Positions 24,333-35,351 of a stretch of 64,000 bases of DNA are shown one piece after another. The stretch comes from Camellia lanceoleosa (Eukaryota; Streptophyta; Magnoliopsida; Ericales; Theaceae). The stretch lies in NCBI GenBank assembly GCA_025200525.1, contig CM045761.1, positions 101,470,182 through 101,534,181 on the forward strand, written 5' to 3'. Made by a program: the position numbers and the translations under genes. Numbering within the stretch: position 1 is the first letter of the stretch; each line of letters begins with the position of its first letter. The notes under the pieces were generated by a model. It was not told the DNA's origin. It did no database searches and saw only the letters and a list, made by a program, of their open reading frames with translations.

Positions 24333-24578
24333 TTGTTGGGAGTGTTTGTTTGCACTTGTTTTCATTGAAATGTTCTTTGGGAAGTTGGAAATTTTATTCT
24401 GGTGTCGACAGTAGTCTTCCTGGGGGTCGATACCATCTTGTTGCCTTACTCTTAGTGCTTCTGCTAATTTTTGGGGTTGACACCTTGAGTGGTGTCAACC
24501 CTCAGGATAATAGGATCTTTTATAGAATAATAGGGTCTATAAAAGACCCCAAACACATTTTTCTTATTCACTTTTTCT

Positions 24579-24629
<51 letters not shown>

Positions 24630-26640
24630 TCTTTAAACCTTGAATTTCTCTCTCACTTAGAAACTCAACTTTTCTCACATTTATCTCTTGATCTACTTGG
24701 TTAGAGACATCTTTTCATCTTAGTCCTTTGAGAAAAATTGTAGATCTCGTCAAGGGCTTTCTTTTGATCTAAGAGTTTTGTGGTTTCATCGCATTTGAGT
24801 TTTTCCGAGTTCTCCTCTTCGCTTCAAGAGGTAGGATCTATTTCCTAAACACAATATGAGTTCGGTAGCATATTTGTGACCTATTTTATTATTTATATTT
24901 GGTAGTCATTTGGTATAATTTTTACCCTGGTTATTTGTTATTTTAAAAGATCTATGGATTAGGGTGTTGGGGGTTAAACTTGGGGTTTGGTTTTGAAATG
25001 TAGAAGAGAAAATTTTCAAATGAGTTCTTGAAACAGGTTATGATTTTGTATTAGTGGTTGAGATATGTTGACATGGTGGCTTTCCTTTACTCAAAAGTAA
25101 TTTTGAAAGAAAATGAGGTTTTGTTCTAACCATGGGTTTTGGCTTGTGTTGGAAAACAATGAAAAATGAGCTTGGTTTTGGTAAGAGATGGGAAGAAAAT
25201 GGTTGTGGAATTTTGAAAATAGTTGTTGTTACTCTTTTGGAAAGTATATCTATATTGTTATATTTTAACTATTGCAATAGAGATAATTGTTTTGGCTATC
25301 GGTGGAGGATAGCATTGCCGTGTGTTAAAAATTATATGTGGATTAAGCAATTTGAAATCATTTATATCATGGAGCATGTAATACATTATTGAAATTGAAA
25401 CTGTATATTTTGGAAATTCTCACATTATATTTTGGAACATTCGCATTATTTTAGAAAAAATAATATTTTGAGTTACATGTATTGTACTATTGAAAAGGGT
25501 AAATAAAATGGTGAATCTGGGAAGGAGTTATTGTTACATCAAATAAGTTGGCCTATGTGTCTATGGTAAAAGTCCTAAAAACGGCGCGTATACATGGGTG
25601 TCGATCTCGCGGACGAAATATCTGTAAAATGGCAATAGTAGCGCTTGTATAGCCTACGTATACATGGGTACCGATCCCACGGATGAAATTATCCGTAAAT
25701 TGGCAATAGTAGCGGTTGTATAGTCTTCGTATATAAGGGTGCCGATCTCGCGAATGAAATATCTGTAAAATGGCAATAGTAGCGCTTGTATAGCCTACGT
25801 TTACATGGGTGCCGGTTTGCGGTTTCCCATGAACGAAATTTCCGTCAAAGGTTGTATTTGTATTGGAGATTTACCCATGTTATTTACTATTATGTTGGCT
25901 TAGAACAGGATGTTTGGAAAATGGTTTTAACAATGTATTTGCTGTTGTCTAGTGATGTATTCGCATTTGATTTAGCAATGTATTTGCTGGTTCGTATTGA
26001 GATTCCTGGATCGGTCTTTGGAAAGGAATTTTATATCAAACAGATGATTTGAACTTGAAAAAAACATTTTGATTAAACGTAAGGTTTTGGAAATTGGAAA
26101 GAAAGGATTTTGTTGAGAAATCAAATGGATTTAAAAATGCATTTAGGCATATTATATGTATGTATTGCATCATGATCATTTATGTCGATGGAGCATGTTT
26201 AGTTTCTTGAAATATTCTCTATTAGGCCTTTATGCTCACCGTACATGCGTGGCTAAAAATGTTTTTTAGGTGTACATGTTTGGATGTAGACTGAGACGTG
26301 AAGCTATGTTCAGAATCGTGTAAGGTAGTTTTGTTATTTGTAGGCCAAAGGCCATTTATGTTATTTATTGATCGTGTGTCATTCTTGTAAGGGTTACACC
26401 TTTGGTATGATGTAAGCCTTAGGGCATTTAATTTGATTTTATAACATCTGTGCATGTTTTACTTACAGAACATCCATTCAACATAGATGTTGTATCTAGG
26501 AATGTATAAAACCGAATAAATATATGTATTGTGTAACTATATTATATTCATTTGCATGAGAGTTGTTATCTACTGTTCATCGTTGGGTGGTTTATTCACA
26601 TAAGCTGGACCGTGTAAATCCGAGGCGTGACAATTTACAC
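24333..26640 (+). repeat. Long LTR-like repeat A
   Basis: It has TC-rich leader sequence (24579-24660), then the block GTAGATCTCGTCAAGGGCTT and 'TTTTGATCTAAGAG.TTTGTGGTTTCA' shared with repeat B at 27535-27590. It carries GTCGACA/GGGTCGA motifs and a tandem array at 25560-25830. It ends near GAGGCGTGACAA at 26622-26633, a usual LTR-type terminus. No pol coding sequence was recognised. The start TGTTGGGAGTG at 24333 is a guess, and no TSD was found. Confidence 0.5.
25575..25835. repeat. 88-bp tandem array in LTR-like repeat A
   Basis: About three units each contain CGTATACATGGGTGCCGATC, 'GCGGACGAAATATCTGTAAAATGG' (broken by substitutions) and AATAGTAGCGCTTGTATAGC. The last unit diverges into GGTTTGCGGTTTCCCATGAA. 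Confidence 0.8.
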
Positions 26641-26716
26641 TTGAGAATGTATAATTCTACTATTTTATCATAGGTATCCAAATAAATTTGTTTTTTTATT
26701 GACTATCAAAACTATC

Positions 26717-26718
<2 letters not shown>

Positions 26719-26750
<32 letters not shown>

Positions 26751-26775
26751 TTTTTTTTTTTTTATTTTTTTTTTT
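26719..26775. repeat. (ATT)n and poly-T tract
   Basis: About ten ATT units are followed by two long T runs and a CCCCC. Confidence 0.9.
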
Positions 26776-26884
26776 CCCCCTATACCTAATCAAGAAAAAG
26801 TGTGCAATCTTCTGTAATCTTCATAATCAAAATACAAAATCACAAATATAGCAATCATGATTTGACTCGACCCATTTATTACTT

Positions 26885-29130
26885 TTGAATCTGGAAAACC
26901 ATGTCTGTAACGGTTGTTTTGCTTTCTATTATGTTTGGTTTTGGCGTCAAGGATCGACACCAGTCTTGGTGGTGTCGACACTGTCTTCTTTCTTTTGTTC
27001 TGTTCAGTTACAAGGGTCGACTCCAATCTTCTTAGGATCGACCCTTGTCTGTTGCTTTGCTCTTGATGTTGCTACTGATTTTTAGGGTCGACACCCTGAG
27101 TTCCTAGGGTCGAACCTCCCCTTACTGTTTGGTTCTGGGTTGCATTCTAAAAAATAGGATTGACACCTCTATCTCTTAGGGTCGACCCTCGTCTGCTGCA
27201 AAGCATTAGTGTCTCAACTTTTCTTCCTGAGGGTTGAAATCATTGTCGCAAGGGTCGACCCCTGTGAGTCTTTTTCCAGATTTTGTTCGGTTTGGGCCCT
27301 ACTTTTTGGGAATTTTTGACTTGTTCTTTTCATTTGACCTTGGGACTATTATTCTATTAGTACCTAGCCACTATAAATAAGCTCTAAAATATTTTCCTCT
27401 CATTTTTTTTTCTCTCTCTTTTCCTCTCTACATTGTGGGTTCCTCTTCTCTCTTTCTAAACTTTACTTTTCCACTTAAATCTTCAGATCTACTCACCTAG
27501 AGTTATTTTCACCTTGCTCCTTTGAGATAGATTATAGATCGTGTCAAGAGCTTCCTTTTGATCTAAGAGGTTTGTGGTTTCACCAACGTTGGGTTTTTCC
27601 AAGTTCTTCTCTTACATCCTTCTAAGCTTGAGGTGGGGATTCTCCGCACTTCCCAATAAGTTTTAACTTAGTTATTTGTTTTTATAAAACCACTTTGTGA
27701 AAGAAATGGATTTTTGAATAATCTCGGATTTTGGTTAGAAAACAAAAGAGGGGTTTTCAAATGGTTTATCGGAAAAGATTGTGGATAGATATGTATTGTT
27801 GAAGCATGATGAAATGAAGGGTTTTTACCTTGGAAAATGGTTTTATAAAGGAAAGAGGGTTTTGCCCTAGAAATCTCAAATGTTGATTTTGTATTGATAA
27901 ATAGAATTGACATTGAAATACTGACATTGAGTTGTTATGGATGATGATGGTGGAGTTGGATATGTATTATCACTCACATCTTGAAATTTGAAAAGTTTAA
28001 CTTTATTGAAATTATCTATTTGTTTAGAGATATCTGTTTTGGGCTATCGGTAGAGAATAACTATGATTATTGTAGAAATTGTATGAGAATTAGGAGAATT
28101 GAAAACTAATTTCTCATCCATTTGCATTGAGCATTGTTGTATATTTATTTTGTAGAAATATATATTGTTTTAAGGAAATTGGTAAATCTGAAAAGGAGTT
28201 GTTATTACATCAAATAAGTTGGCCTGTGTGTCAAGGGTGAAAGTCTCGAAAATCGCACATATACATAGGTGTCGATCCCGCGAATGAAATATCTATAAAA
28301 TAGCAATAGTAGTGCTTGTATAGCCTATGTATACATAAGTGCTAATGCCGCAGATGAAATATCTGTAAAATGGCAATAGTAATGCTTGTATAGCCTATAT
28401 ATACATAGGTGCTGATCCCGCAGACAAAATATCTGTAAAATTACAGTAGTAGTGCTTGTATAGCCTACGTTTACATAGGTGCCGGTTTACGGTTTCCTAC
28501 GAATGAATTTTTTGTGAAATGTGATACTTGTTTGAGAGATTCTCAGAGATATGATTCACCGTACTGTTTTCCATTAAAAAGAGAATGTTTTATGAATTGT
28601 CATATAAACCTGTCATTGCATAGTTTGAAAGAGATATAAAATGTTTTGTCACTAACATTGCATATGCATCTCACCCTTATATCTTTGTTAAGTTTCATAT
28701 TCTATGTTGGATTATTTCTACTGGGATTTGACTCATCTTATGTAGGAAAACCATTTTCAGGTGCTAATGATATGTCTCCGCCAAGACAATAGCTTGGGAG
28801 GACTTGGAAGGAAGGGCTTCATCTTGTTTATTTTGTTCTATCTACTTGTACAAGCCTAGGGCTTTAACTTTTAACTGTATTAGATTTAAATTCATTTTGT
28901 TGTAACCAAACATTGTCTTGGAAAATTGTAAGCCCTTAGGGCATTTCTTATTTGCTCAATGTGCATTCTATTATGTACTATATGCTATAGATTCAGGGTT
29001 AGACTTACGAATGTATATCTGCATATGTTACCCTTTTGTAAGCCTAATTGGAAGCTAATGGAAGATAATTACTTTATCTTTGTCGTTATTTACTAATATT
29101 GAGAATGGGTTATTGTATTTATTTGGGGTG
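26885..29130 (+). repeat. Long LTR-like repeat B (related to A)
   Basis: The left part has at least eight GGGTCGAC(C/A)C-type motifs (26945-27265). The middle shares a TC-rich leader and the GATCTAAGAGGTTTGTGGTT block with repeat A. A tandem array at 28250-28490 matches that of A, and the end GGGGTGTTACA (29124-29134) is LTR-like. A poly-pyrimidine leader and TATAAATA (27372-27379) suggest a promoter region. No internal coding domain sits between A and B, so they look like two separate solo LTRs of one family. Confidence 0.5.
28250..28490. repeat. 88-bp tandem array in LTR-like repeat B
   Basis: Roughly three units of 'TATACATAGGTGC.GATCCCGC', 'AAATATCTGTAAAAT' and GCTTGTATAGCCTA, homologous to the array at 25575-25835 and ending with the same GGTTTACGGTTTCC variant. 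Confidence 0.8.
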
Positions 29131-29139
29131 TTACAACAA

Positions 29140-29840
29140 ATGCTTGGAACAAAAAATAAATTATTAAAGAAAAGAAAAATCAAGACATGCATTCGATGAG
29201 TCTTTACTAGTAATTCGAGAGGCGGGGTGGTGGTCACCATCAACCACGTTGAGGCTAATTATACGGTCGTTGATGAAGTGCTCTGTGAGAAAGTGGTAGG
29301 TTGTTGGGATTATTTGTAGTGGTGTAATTATGTATGAAGAGGGATTAAGAGATAGATGAGAGGGTTTCAGAGAGATATGAGTAGATGTGTGTGCGCGCGT
29401 TTGATATCTGTCTATTAGTTTTACTTTATGTTTTATGGAGATGGATAGACATGGAACGTTTTTGAAGAGTATCTGTCATATAATTTTTTGTATTTTTAGA
29501 ATTCATAGAAAATTAGGGATTGGGATTTGAAAGGCTATGGATTCTTTTCTCTTTTTTTTTTCATTATTTAAATTTATGGTGCCACATATTTAATTTTTTT
29601 CTTCCAAAATTATGAGAATTTAGGAATAAATATTTGGAGGCTACATGAGACTATATTTGCTTATATAGGTAGTATAGATAGATAGATATACACATATAGA
29701 TAGATGTGAGAAGAAACAAATGGAATTTGATTAAATCGAAAAACAAACACCAGCCACAAATTAAAAAGCAAGTAAGCTCAAACCATACAAAATATAACAA
29801 TGGAGAAGATGAAAAGAAGTGTAGATGAACTGAAAAATAT
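29140..29840. other. AT-rich intergenic DNA
   Basis: No gene was recognised. GTGTGTGTGCGCGCG (29388) and TAGATAGATAGATA (29670) are short simple repeats. Confidence 0.5.
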
Positions 29841-29841
29841 A

Positions 29842-30092
29842 GGGCAAATTACATATACCCCCTTGAGGTTTAGCAAAATTACAGATACTCCCCTGAGGTT
29901 TGAGAAATTACAAATACCCCCTGAAGGTTATATTTGCATAACAAATTAGGAGGTAACTTGTTATGAAAATATAAACCTCATGGGACAATTTGTTATGAAA
30001 ATATAAATCTCAGGGGGCATCTGTAATTTTCGAAACCTCAGCGGGTATCTGTAATTTAGCTAAACCTCAAGGGAGGTATATGTAATTTGCCC
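29842..30092. mobile_element. GGGCAAATTAC-type MITE
   Basis: It starts GGGCAAATTACATATACCCC and ends with the complement GGGCAAATTACATATACCTC. The whole 251 bp folds on itself through repeated 'CCTTGAGGTTT' and TCTGTAATTT blocks. The flanks are near-identical 9-mers, AAAAATATA and AAAAATTAT, consistent with a decayed MULE-type TSD. Confidence 0.75.
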
Positions 30093-30343
30093 AAAAATTA
30101 TAATATTAGGAGCATAAAAATTAAGAGGATGAAAAAATGTATAGATGAATTGAAAAATATTGAGAAAAAATATATATATACACACAAAGTAACAAATATT
30201 GAAAAAAAAAATGTATATAAAGTAAGAAATAATATTACACTGACTTTGTAGTGATTTTCGCATATCACCAAATTTGCAAAATGTAACAACGAAGAAAATG
30301 AGTTATTTTAAGAGAAGATGGGTAGATGAGAGAGAATGATAAA

Positions 30344-30932
30344 TGTGGGGATATATTTTCAGAGTACTAACACGTGGCAAGGTGACGCCGACGTATCAGC
30401 CGAGGTGCCACGTGTCATGACAGTTACGCCGAGGTGATCTCGGGGTTGCCGAGGTTATCTCTAAAGATATCGGAATCCGAGATAAGTGGATAGGGGACAA
30501 GAGTCCTAGAATGAAGAGGAAACCCAACCTGGATATGGACAAGAGTCCTAGATTGGGAGAAGACTTCAGTTTGGGTAAAGATAAGACTCTTAAAGAGTTT
30601 ATCTTAATCCCACTAGGAGTCCCAGATTAGCAATAATCCTAAGTCCATTAGGGCCAGGCTCCTATTGGGTCTAGGATTGTGTTGGCTATAAAAGAGAGGC
30701 ACCCCCATGGGTCTAAGGTATGTTTTTTATACTTAAGCTTGTGAGTTGAATAGATGATTAATTATTTTTGAGAGATATTGAGTACTGACTTGATCGTCGG
30801 AGTACCCCCGGGTGGAAGAACCACCGCGGGATTCCTATATTTCTGTTGCAGGTCAGCAGGGTGCATCTATTCTGCCTGTGTTCTACAGCAGAATTACTAA
30901 GCGGGCAGTGTGGTCAGAAAATCACTCACACA
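30344..30932 (+). repeat. 5' LTR
   Basis: 589 bp. It contains repeated CCGAGGT/CCGAGAT motifs, a TATAAAAGAG box near 30689-30698 and the terminal CACACA. Homologous to 34039-34628. Confidence 0.92.
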
Positions 30933-30933
30933 A

Positions 30934-30952
30934 TTTGGCGCCGTCTGTGGGA
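30934..30952 (+). promoter_or_regulatory. Primer-binding site (TGGCGCC type)
   Basis: TTTGGCGCCGTCTGTGGGA lies one base after the LTR end. The same signal, with one substitution (GGCACC), is next to the LTR of the related element at 48426-48445 on the minus strand. The priming tRNA was not identified. Confidence 0.7.
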
Positions 30953-30967
30953 ACGAAAGGAGAATAG

Positions 30968-31110
30968 ATGGCCACCTCCGTACAAGATCAACGTATCGGA
31001 AACGACTAGTTTAGTAAGGATAGAAAATATAGTGACAGAAACGGAATAAAGACCCTTCCGGAAGGGATACAAAGACAGGGGGCATGAACGCTCCCAAGGA
31101 GATGACATTC
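30968..31110 (+). pseudogene. Gag start relic of the non-autonomous element
   Basis: An ATG at 30968 in a GAATAG-ATGGCC context lies 16 bases past the PBS. The frame opens MATSVQDQRIGND and stops soon after. The related element at 48410 opens MANNEQGEKIEDD at the same place relative to its PBS. Beyond about 31110 the sequence turns into GATCTCAGCC/GAGTGAGCAGATC repeats. Only the start of a gag-like gene is left. Confidence 0.5.
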
Positions 31111-31114
31111 AAGT

Positions 31115-31265
31115 ATAGAAGAGCTCAGCCTGAGTGAGTAGATCCCGGATTCCAGATCTCGGACCCTAGAAGACATGATCTCAGCCTAGATAAGTAGGTC
31201 CGAGAAAAGAAGAGCTCAACCCGAGTGAGCAGATCTAAGAAGATAAGATCTCGGCGCTTAAATCT
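31115..31265. repeat. Degenerate repeats of GAGCTCAGCC-GAGTGAGCAGATC
   Basis: About three degenerate 45-90-bp units with AGAAGAGCTCA, CCGAGTGAGCAGATC, GATCTCAGCCTAGAT and TAGGTCCGAG. They are homologous to the repeats at 45300-45640 on the minus strand. Confidence 0.6.
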
Positions 31266-31435
31266 GAGAAGAGAAGAGCACAACGAGCAAATCTAAGATC
31301 CCAGAGGATAAAAAGAAAACACACGAGATCAAACTGAAGTTGACCGGATTGAAAACCCCGACTTGAATCCAAAGAAGATGCTTAATCGAAGTTAAGCCGA
31401 GAAGACGTTTAACCGAAGTTAAACCGAGACAAAGT

Positions 31436-32375
31436 TTACCACTTGTTGAAATTTGTAGCAATTTACAAGTTGGTTAAACCGATACAAAGTCTACCACTTG
31501 TTGAAATTTGTAGCAATTTACAAGTTGGTCAGACCGATACAAAGTCTATCACTTGTTGAAATTTGTAGCAATTTATCAGACCGATACAAAGTTTACCACT
31601 GGTTGAAATTTGTAGCAATTTACAAGTTAGTCAAACCGATACAAAGTCTACCACTTGTTAAAATTTGTAGCAATTTACAAGTTGGTCAGACCGATACAAA
31701 GTCTACCACTTGTTGAAATTTGTAGCAATTTACAAGTTAGTCAGACCGATACAAAGTCTACCACTTGTTGAAATTTGTAGCAATTTACAAGTTGGTTAGA
31801 CTGATACAAAGTTTATCACTTGTTGAAATTTGTAGCAATTTACAAGTTGGTCGCTTAACACTTATTGAAATTTGTAGCAATTTACAAGTGGGAGTTAAGC
31901 CGAGATTACTGTTTCTCTTCGCTTGTTAAAATTTGTAGCAATTTACAAGCCGAAAGGAAGCTGATGTTACTACTTACAGAATCATGGCAATCTACCGGTT
32001 GGCTAAAACCAAAAAGATGCTTAACACTTGTTGTAATTTGTAGCAATTTACAAATTGAAGTTAAGCCGACATATGATCATCTGTTGAAATTTGCAGCAAT
32101 TTACAGGTTGAAGTAAAAGCTAAGTATATTGTTTAAACCCTTGTTGAAATTTGTAGCAATTTACAAGTAGATCATTGTTTAGCACTTGTTATAAACCTAA
32201 GGAAAGTTTACAGTATATGTTAATCCTTGTTGAAATTTGTAGCAATTTACAAGTAGGCCAGACTAAGATTACTGTTTAAACACTTGTTGAAATTTGTAGC
32301 AATTTATAAGTTGAAGCTACGCCGAGATTATTCTTTATCTTCACTTGTTGAAATTTGTAGCAATTTACAAGGTCA
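31436..32375. repeat. 55-bp tandem array with hairpin core (about 17 copies)
   Basis: The first ten or so units repeat with a 55-bp period (GAAATTTG at 31448, 31503, 31558, 31605, 31660, 31715, 31770, 31825). Later units are less regular, up to 32350, with one more at 32776. Each unit holds a 28-bp core CTTGTTGAAATT-TGTAGC-AATTTACAAG whose two arms pair. The linker is CCGATACAAAGTCTACCA in early units. No long ORF is conserved between units. Confidence 0.9.
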
Positions 32376-33365
32376 AGTTCTTGCCGAGGTAAATCATCAG
32401 TTGTTATACCCGAGGTATATAACCCCGAGAAGATTGCACAAAGAAGGAAGAGTATGAAAGGCATGCAAAATATTCTAAGTATAGAAATATGCAGAAGCAG
32501 TCAAAGAAAAGACAAAGGCTCAAGCATTCAAAGAAAGATAGTTGTATTAAAGCATTCAACAGAAACAAGAGGCACATCGGCCATGTAAAAGAAGCAAAAA
32601 GGTACAAAGAGTACAAACTGCAATGATGTTTAACCGAAGTTAAACTGAGATGATGCTTAACCGAAGTTAAGCCGAGATAATGTTTAACCGAAATTAAACG
32701 GAGATGATGCTTAACCGAAGTCAAGCCCAGATGATGTTTAAACGAAGTTAAAACAATATGATGTTTAACACTTGTTGAAATTCTGAGAGAATTTACAAGT
32801 TAAAGAGTGCACAAGTTAAATGTCGGCAAAAGATTCGCCGGAGTCAAACGTCATTTTGATTAAAAATAGAACCACTAAGTACACGCCGGAAGTGGTGGCC
32901 AGAATTGTAAAAGGAATAAATGCTTCAAGAAACAACGATGATAGTTTGCAAAGGCCAAGAGAAAGAGGATCTAAAGGGGTGAATTAAATACCAGAAGTTT
33001 TTATACATCGGCGAAAGAAGAACACATCAGGTCTGTAACTACGGCACGAAGCCAACTTCCCTAATATGATCCTAAGTGCAGACTTATGCTCACATTATGG
33101 GGCAGAGAAAAGGTGCATGAGCAATTTACAAGTTTGGTATAGCCGAGATAAACATCGACAGACGTTTTCATCCGAGATGACCAACTAGCTTGTTAAGAGC
33201 TGAGAAGGTTGGCAGGTACAAAAATGAAGACCTTAAAGAACTAGGGACTGAAAGCAAGAACGTCGGACTGATCTACTTCGACGGACGACGATGGTTCAGC
33301 CTCGGCAGTCAGTTGGAGGAGCTTCTATACCGTTATCTCAGCATCAATTTCAAGAACGAAGCAAA

Positions 33366-33600
33366 CTATTCGGCATCAGCAGTAGGTTGTGTCTCACCCC
33401 CAGAAAACAGTTGGAAAGAACTTCTCAGCAGCCTTCTCAGCCACGAGCTCAGCATCAATCTCCTGAAAAGTTTGATCAAAGCTCTTCTTGGCGATTGGCA
33501 CCTCGGAGTTTTGAAGGCAAGGATTGAAAACAAAAATCTGGAAAAAGACACAGAAATATAGGCTCAAGAACAATGGCAAGAAAGTGGTGAAACAGTGCAA
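33366..33600 (-). pseudogene. Antisense ORF remnant (acidic protein C-terminus)
   Basis: On the strand opposite to the element, SFDQTFQEIDAELVAEKAAE (33394-33490) is recognisably related to NLDQTLLEIDVEITAEKFAQ encoded by the second element at 43737-43796. After a frame change the segment ends PTADAE-stop, against PTVEVE-stop in the other copy. The frame is broken, so this copy is inactive. Antisense extra ORFs between pol and the 3' LTR are reported for Tat-lineage gypsy elements; assigning this one to that class is inference. Confidence 0.55.
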
Positions 33601-34038
33601 GTGTTCAAGACATTAGTGAAATCATGGAATAGACGCATCCAGATGAATAGTTCAGTAAATTAAAGGTTTGAATAAAGCAGTAATGGCAGCAAGTAAGCAA
33701 AAGAGCATAGAAGAATTGAGAATGAAAGGAACAGAGGCTTACCAAGAAAAGTGAACGCCGATATGAAAATCGCCAGAGTCAAATCGGGAACTCACCAGAG
33801 AGTGTGAGTGGAGCAGTTGCAAAGCTCTTGGAGTTTACGAATTAATGGAACCAAAACCTCGGCTAGGAGGTATGATCTCAAGCAGCTTGGAAGGCATGAA
33901 GCTTGATACTTGGTGGATAGTAAAGTCCAGGGAACTTTGAGGTCGGCAAATTTGATCTCGGATAGAGGGGCACAGATGAACGAACAATGTAGGTTCCATC
34001 ACCTCAGAATACCGAGGTAATAGAACCTAGGGGGCAAT

Positions 34039-34628
34039 TGTGGGGATATATTTTCAGAGTACTAACACGTGGCAAGGTGACGCCGACGTGTCAGCCGAGG
34101 TGCCACGTGTCATGACAGTTACGCCGAGGTGATCTCGGGGTTGCCGAAGTTATCTCCGAAGATATCGGAATCCGAGATAAGCGGATAGAGGACAAGAGTC
34201 CTAGAATGAAGAGGGAACTCAACCTGGATATGGACAAGAGTCCTAGATTGGGAGAAGACTTCAGTTTGGGTAAAGATAAGACTCTTAGAGAGTTTATCCT
34301 AATCCCATTGGAAGTCCCAGATTAGCAATAATCCTAAGTCCATTAGGGCCAGGCTCCTATTGGGACTAGGATTGTGTTGGCTATAAAAGAGAGGCATCCC
34401 CATGGGTCTAAGGTATGTTTTTTATACTCAAGCTTGTGAGTTGAATAGATGATTGATTATCTTTGAGAGATATTGAGTACTGACTTGATCGTCGGAGTAC
34501 CCCCGTGTGGAAGAACTACCGCGGGATTCCTATATTTCTGTTGCAGGTCAGCAGGGTGCTATCTATTCTGCCTGTGTTCTAAAACTGAATTACTAAGCGG
34601 GCAGCGTAGTCAGAAAATCACTCACACA
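34039..34628 (+). repeat. 3' LTR
   Basis: 590 bp. Direct copy of 30344-30932, preceded by a polypurine tract and followed by the TSD ATAAA. Confidence 0.92.
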
Positions 34629-34633
34629 ATAAA

Positions 34634-35345
34634 TATTAGGGAAAAAATATATATATACACAAAAGTAATAAACACTGAAAAAATGCATATGCAATAATAA
34701 ATAATATTAGGAGCATAAAAATAGAGAAGATGAAAAGGTGTGTAGATAACTGAAAAATATTAAGAAAAAGAAATATATACATACACATTAACACTGAAAA
34801 AATGTATATAAAGTAAGAAATAATATTACACTAACCTTGTAATGATTTTCATAAATCATCAAACTTGCAAAAAGTAACAATGGAGAAGATGAGCTATTAT
34901 GAGAAAAGATAGGTACATGAGAGAGAATGATTGAATTTGAATGAAATAGATTGACTATAGAAACGTGTGTGTGAGAGTTGTGGAAATTGTGAATTATTTT
35001 TTTAATAACATGATATTAAATGGAGAGTGGAATAGATATTATTGAAGATGATGAATATGGATGAATAGTTGTAGGACTTGTGGATTTCTATTTATTTAGT
35101 TATTTTTAATAAAGTGATATTAAATTGAGATTGCGATAAATATTATTGTAGGTGATGAATATGGATGAATATTTTCTTATTTTATTTTTATTTTATATTT
35201 TATAGGGAGAGGGAGTGAGAAGTCTTGAATAGTGGGAATAAATGTGAAAGGAGGTGCCATGTTTTTTTTGTTTTTTATTCGAAAATTATGAAAATTTAGG
35301 ACTGAATATTTGGAAGTTTTTGACAAAACAACTATATTTGCTTAT
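34634..35345. other. Degenerate duplicated AT-rich flank
   Basis: Blocks such as AATATTAGGAGCATAAAAAT, GAAGATGAAAAGGTGTGTAG and GTAAGAAATAATATTACACT occur here and also at 29790-30300, left of the element. The host site was therefore already an imperfect tandem repeat before insertion. Confidence 0.6.
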
Positions 35346-35351
35346 ATATAG

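Larger units (their letters stand above)
30344..34628 (+). mobile_element. Complete non-autonomous LTR retrotransposon, TSD ATAAA
   Basis: Two LTRs of about 589-590 bp begin TGTGGGGATATATTTTCAGA and end CTCACACA. A perfect 5-bp TSD ATAAA lies at 30339-30343 and 34629-34633. The primer-binding-like TTTGGCGCCGTCTGTGGGA directly follows the 5' LTR, and a polypurine tract (AGGGGGCAA, about 34029-34037) precedes the 3' LTR. The 3.1-kb interior has only a short gag-like start and a large tandem array; no protease, RT or integrase is present. The LTRs differ at roughly 25-30 positions by eye, so the insertion is fairly young. A Tat-like gypsy origin is inferred from the antisense ORF and PBS context. 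Confidence 0.92.

Noticed and set aside
31498..32116. Open frames with repeated LKFVAIYKL-like peptides
   Set aside because: These are translations of the 55-bp tandem array. The frame shifts between units, so there is no sign of a protein repeat.
31436..32375. Possible CRISPR-like array
   Set aside because: The repeats are spaced by related linkers rather than unique spacers, and the context is a plant LTR element.
33190..33561. Plus-strand ORF of 123 codons in the 30-kb element
   Set aside because: It overlaps the antisense remnant that has a relative in the second element. No plus-strand motif was recognised, so I treat it as a shadow frame.
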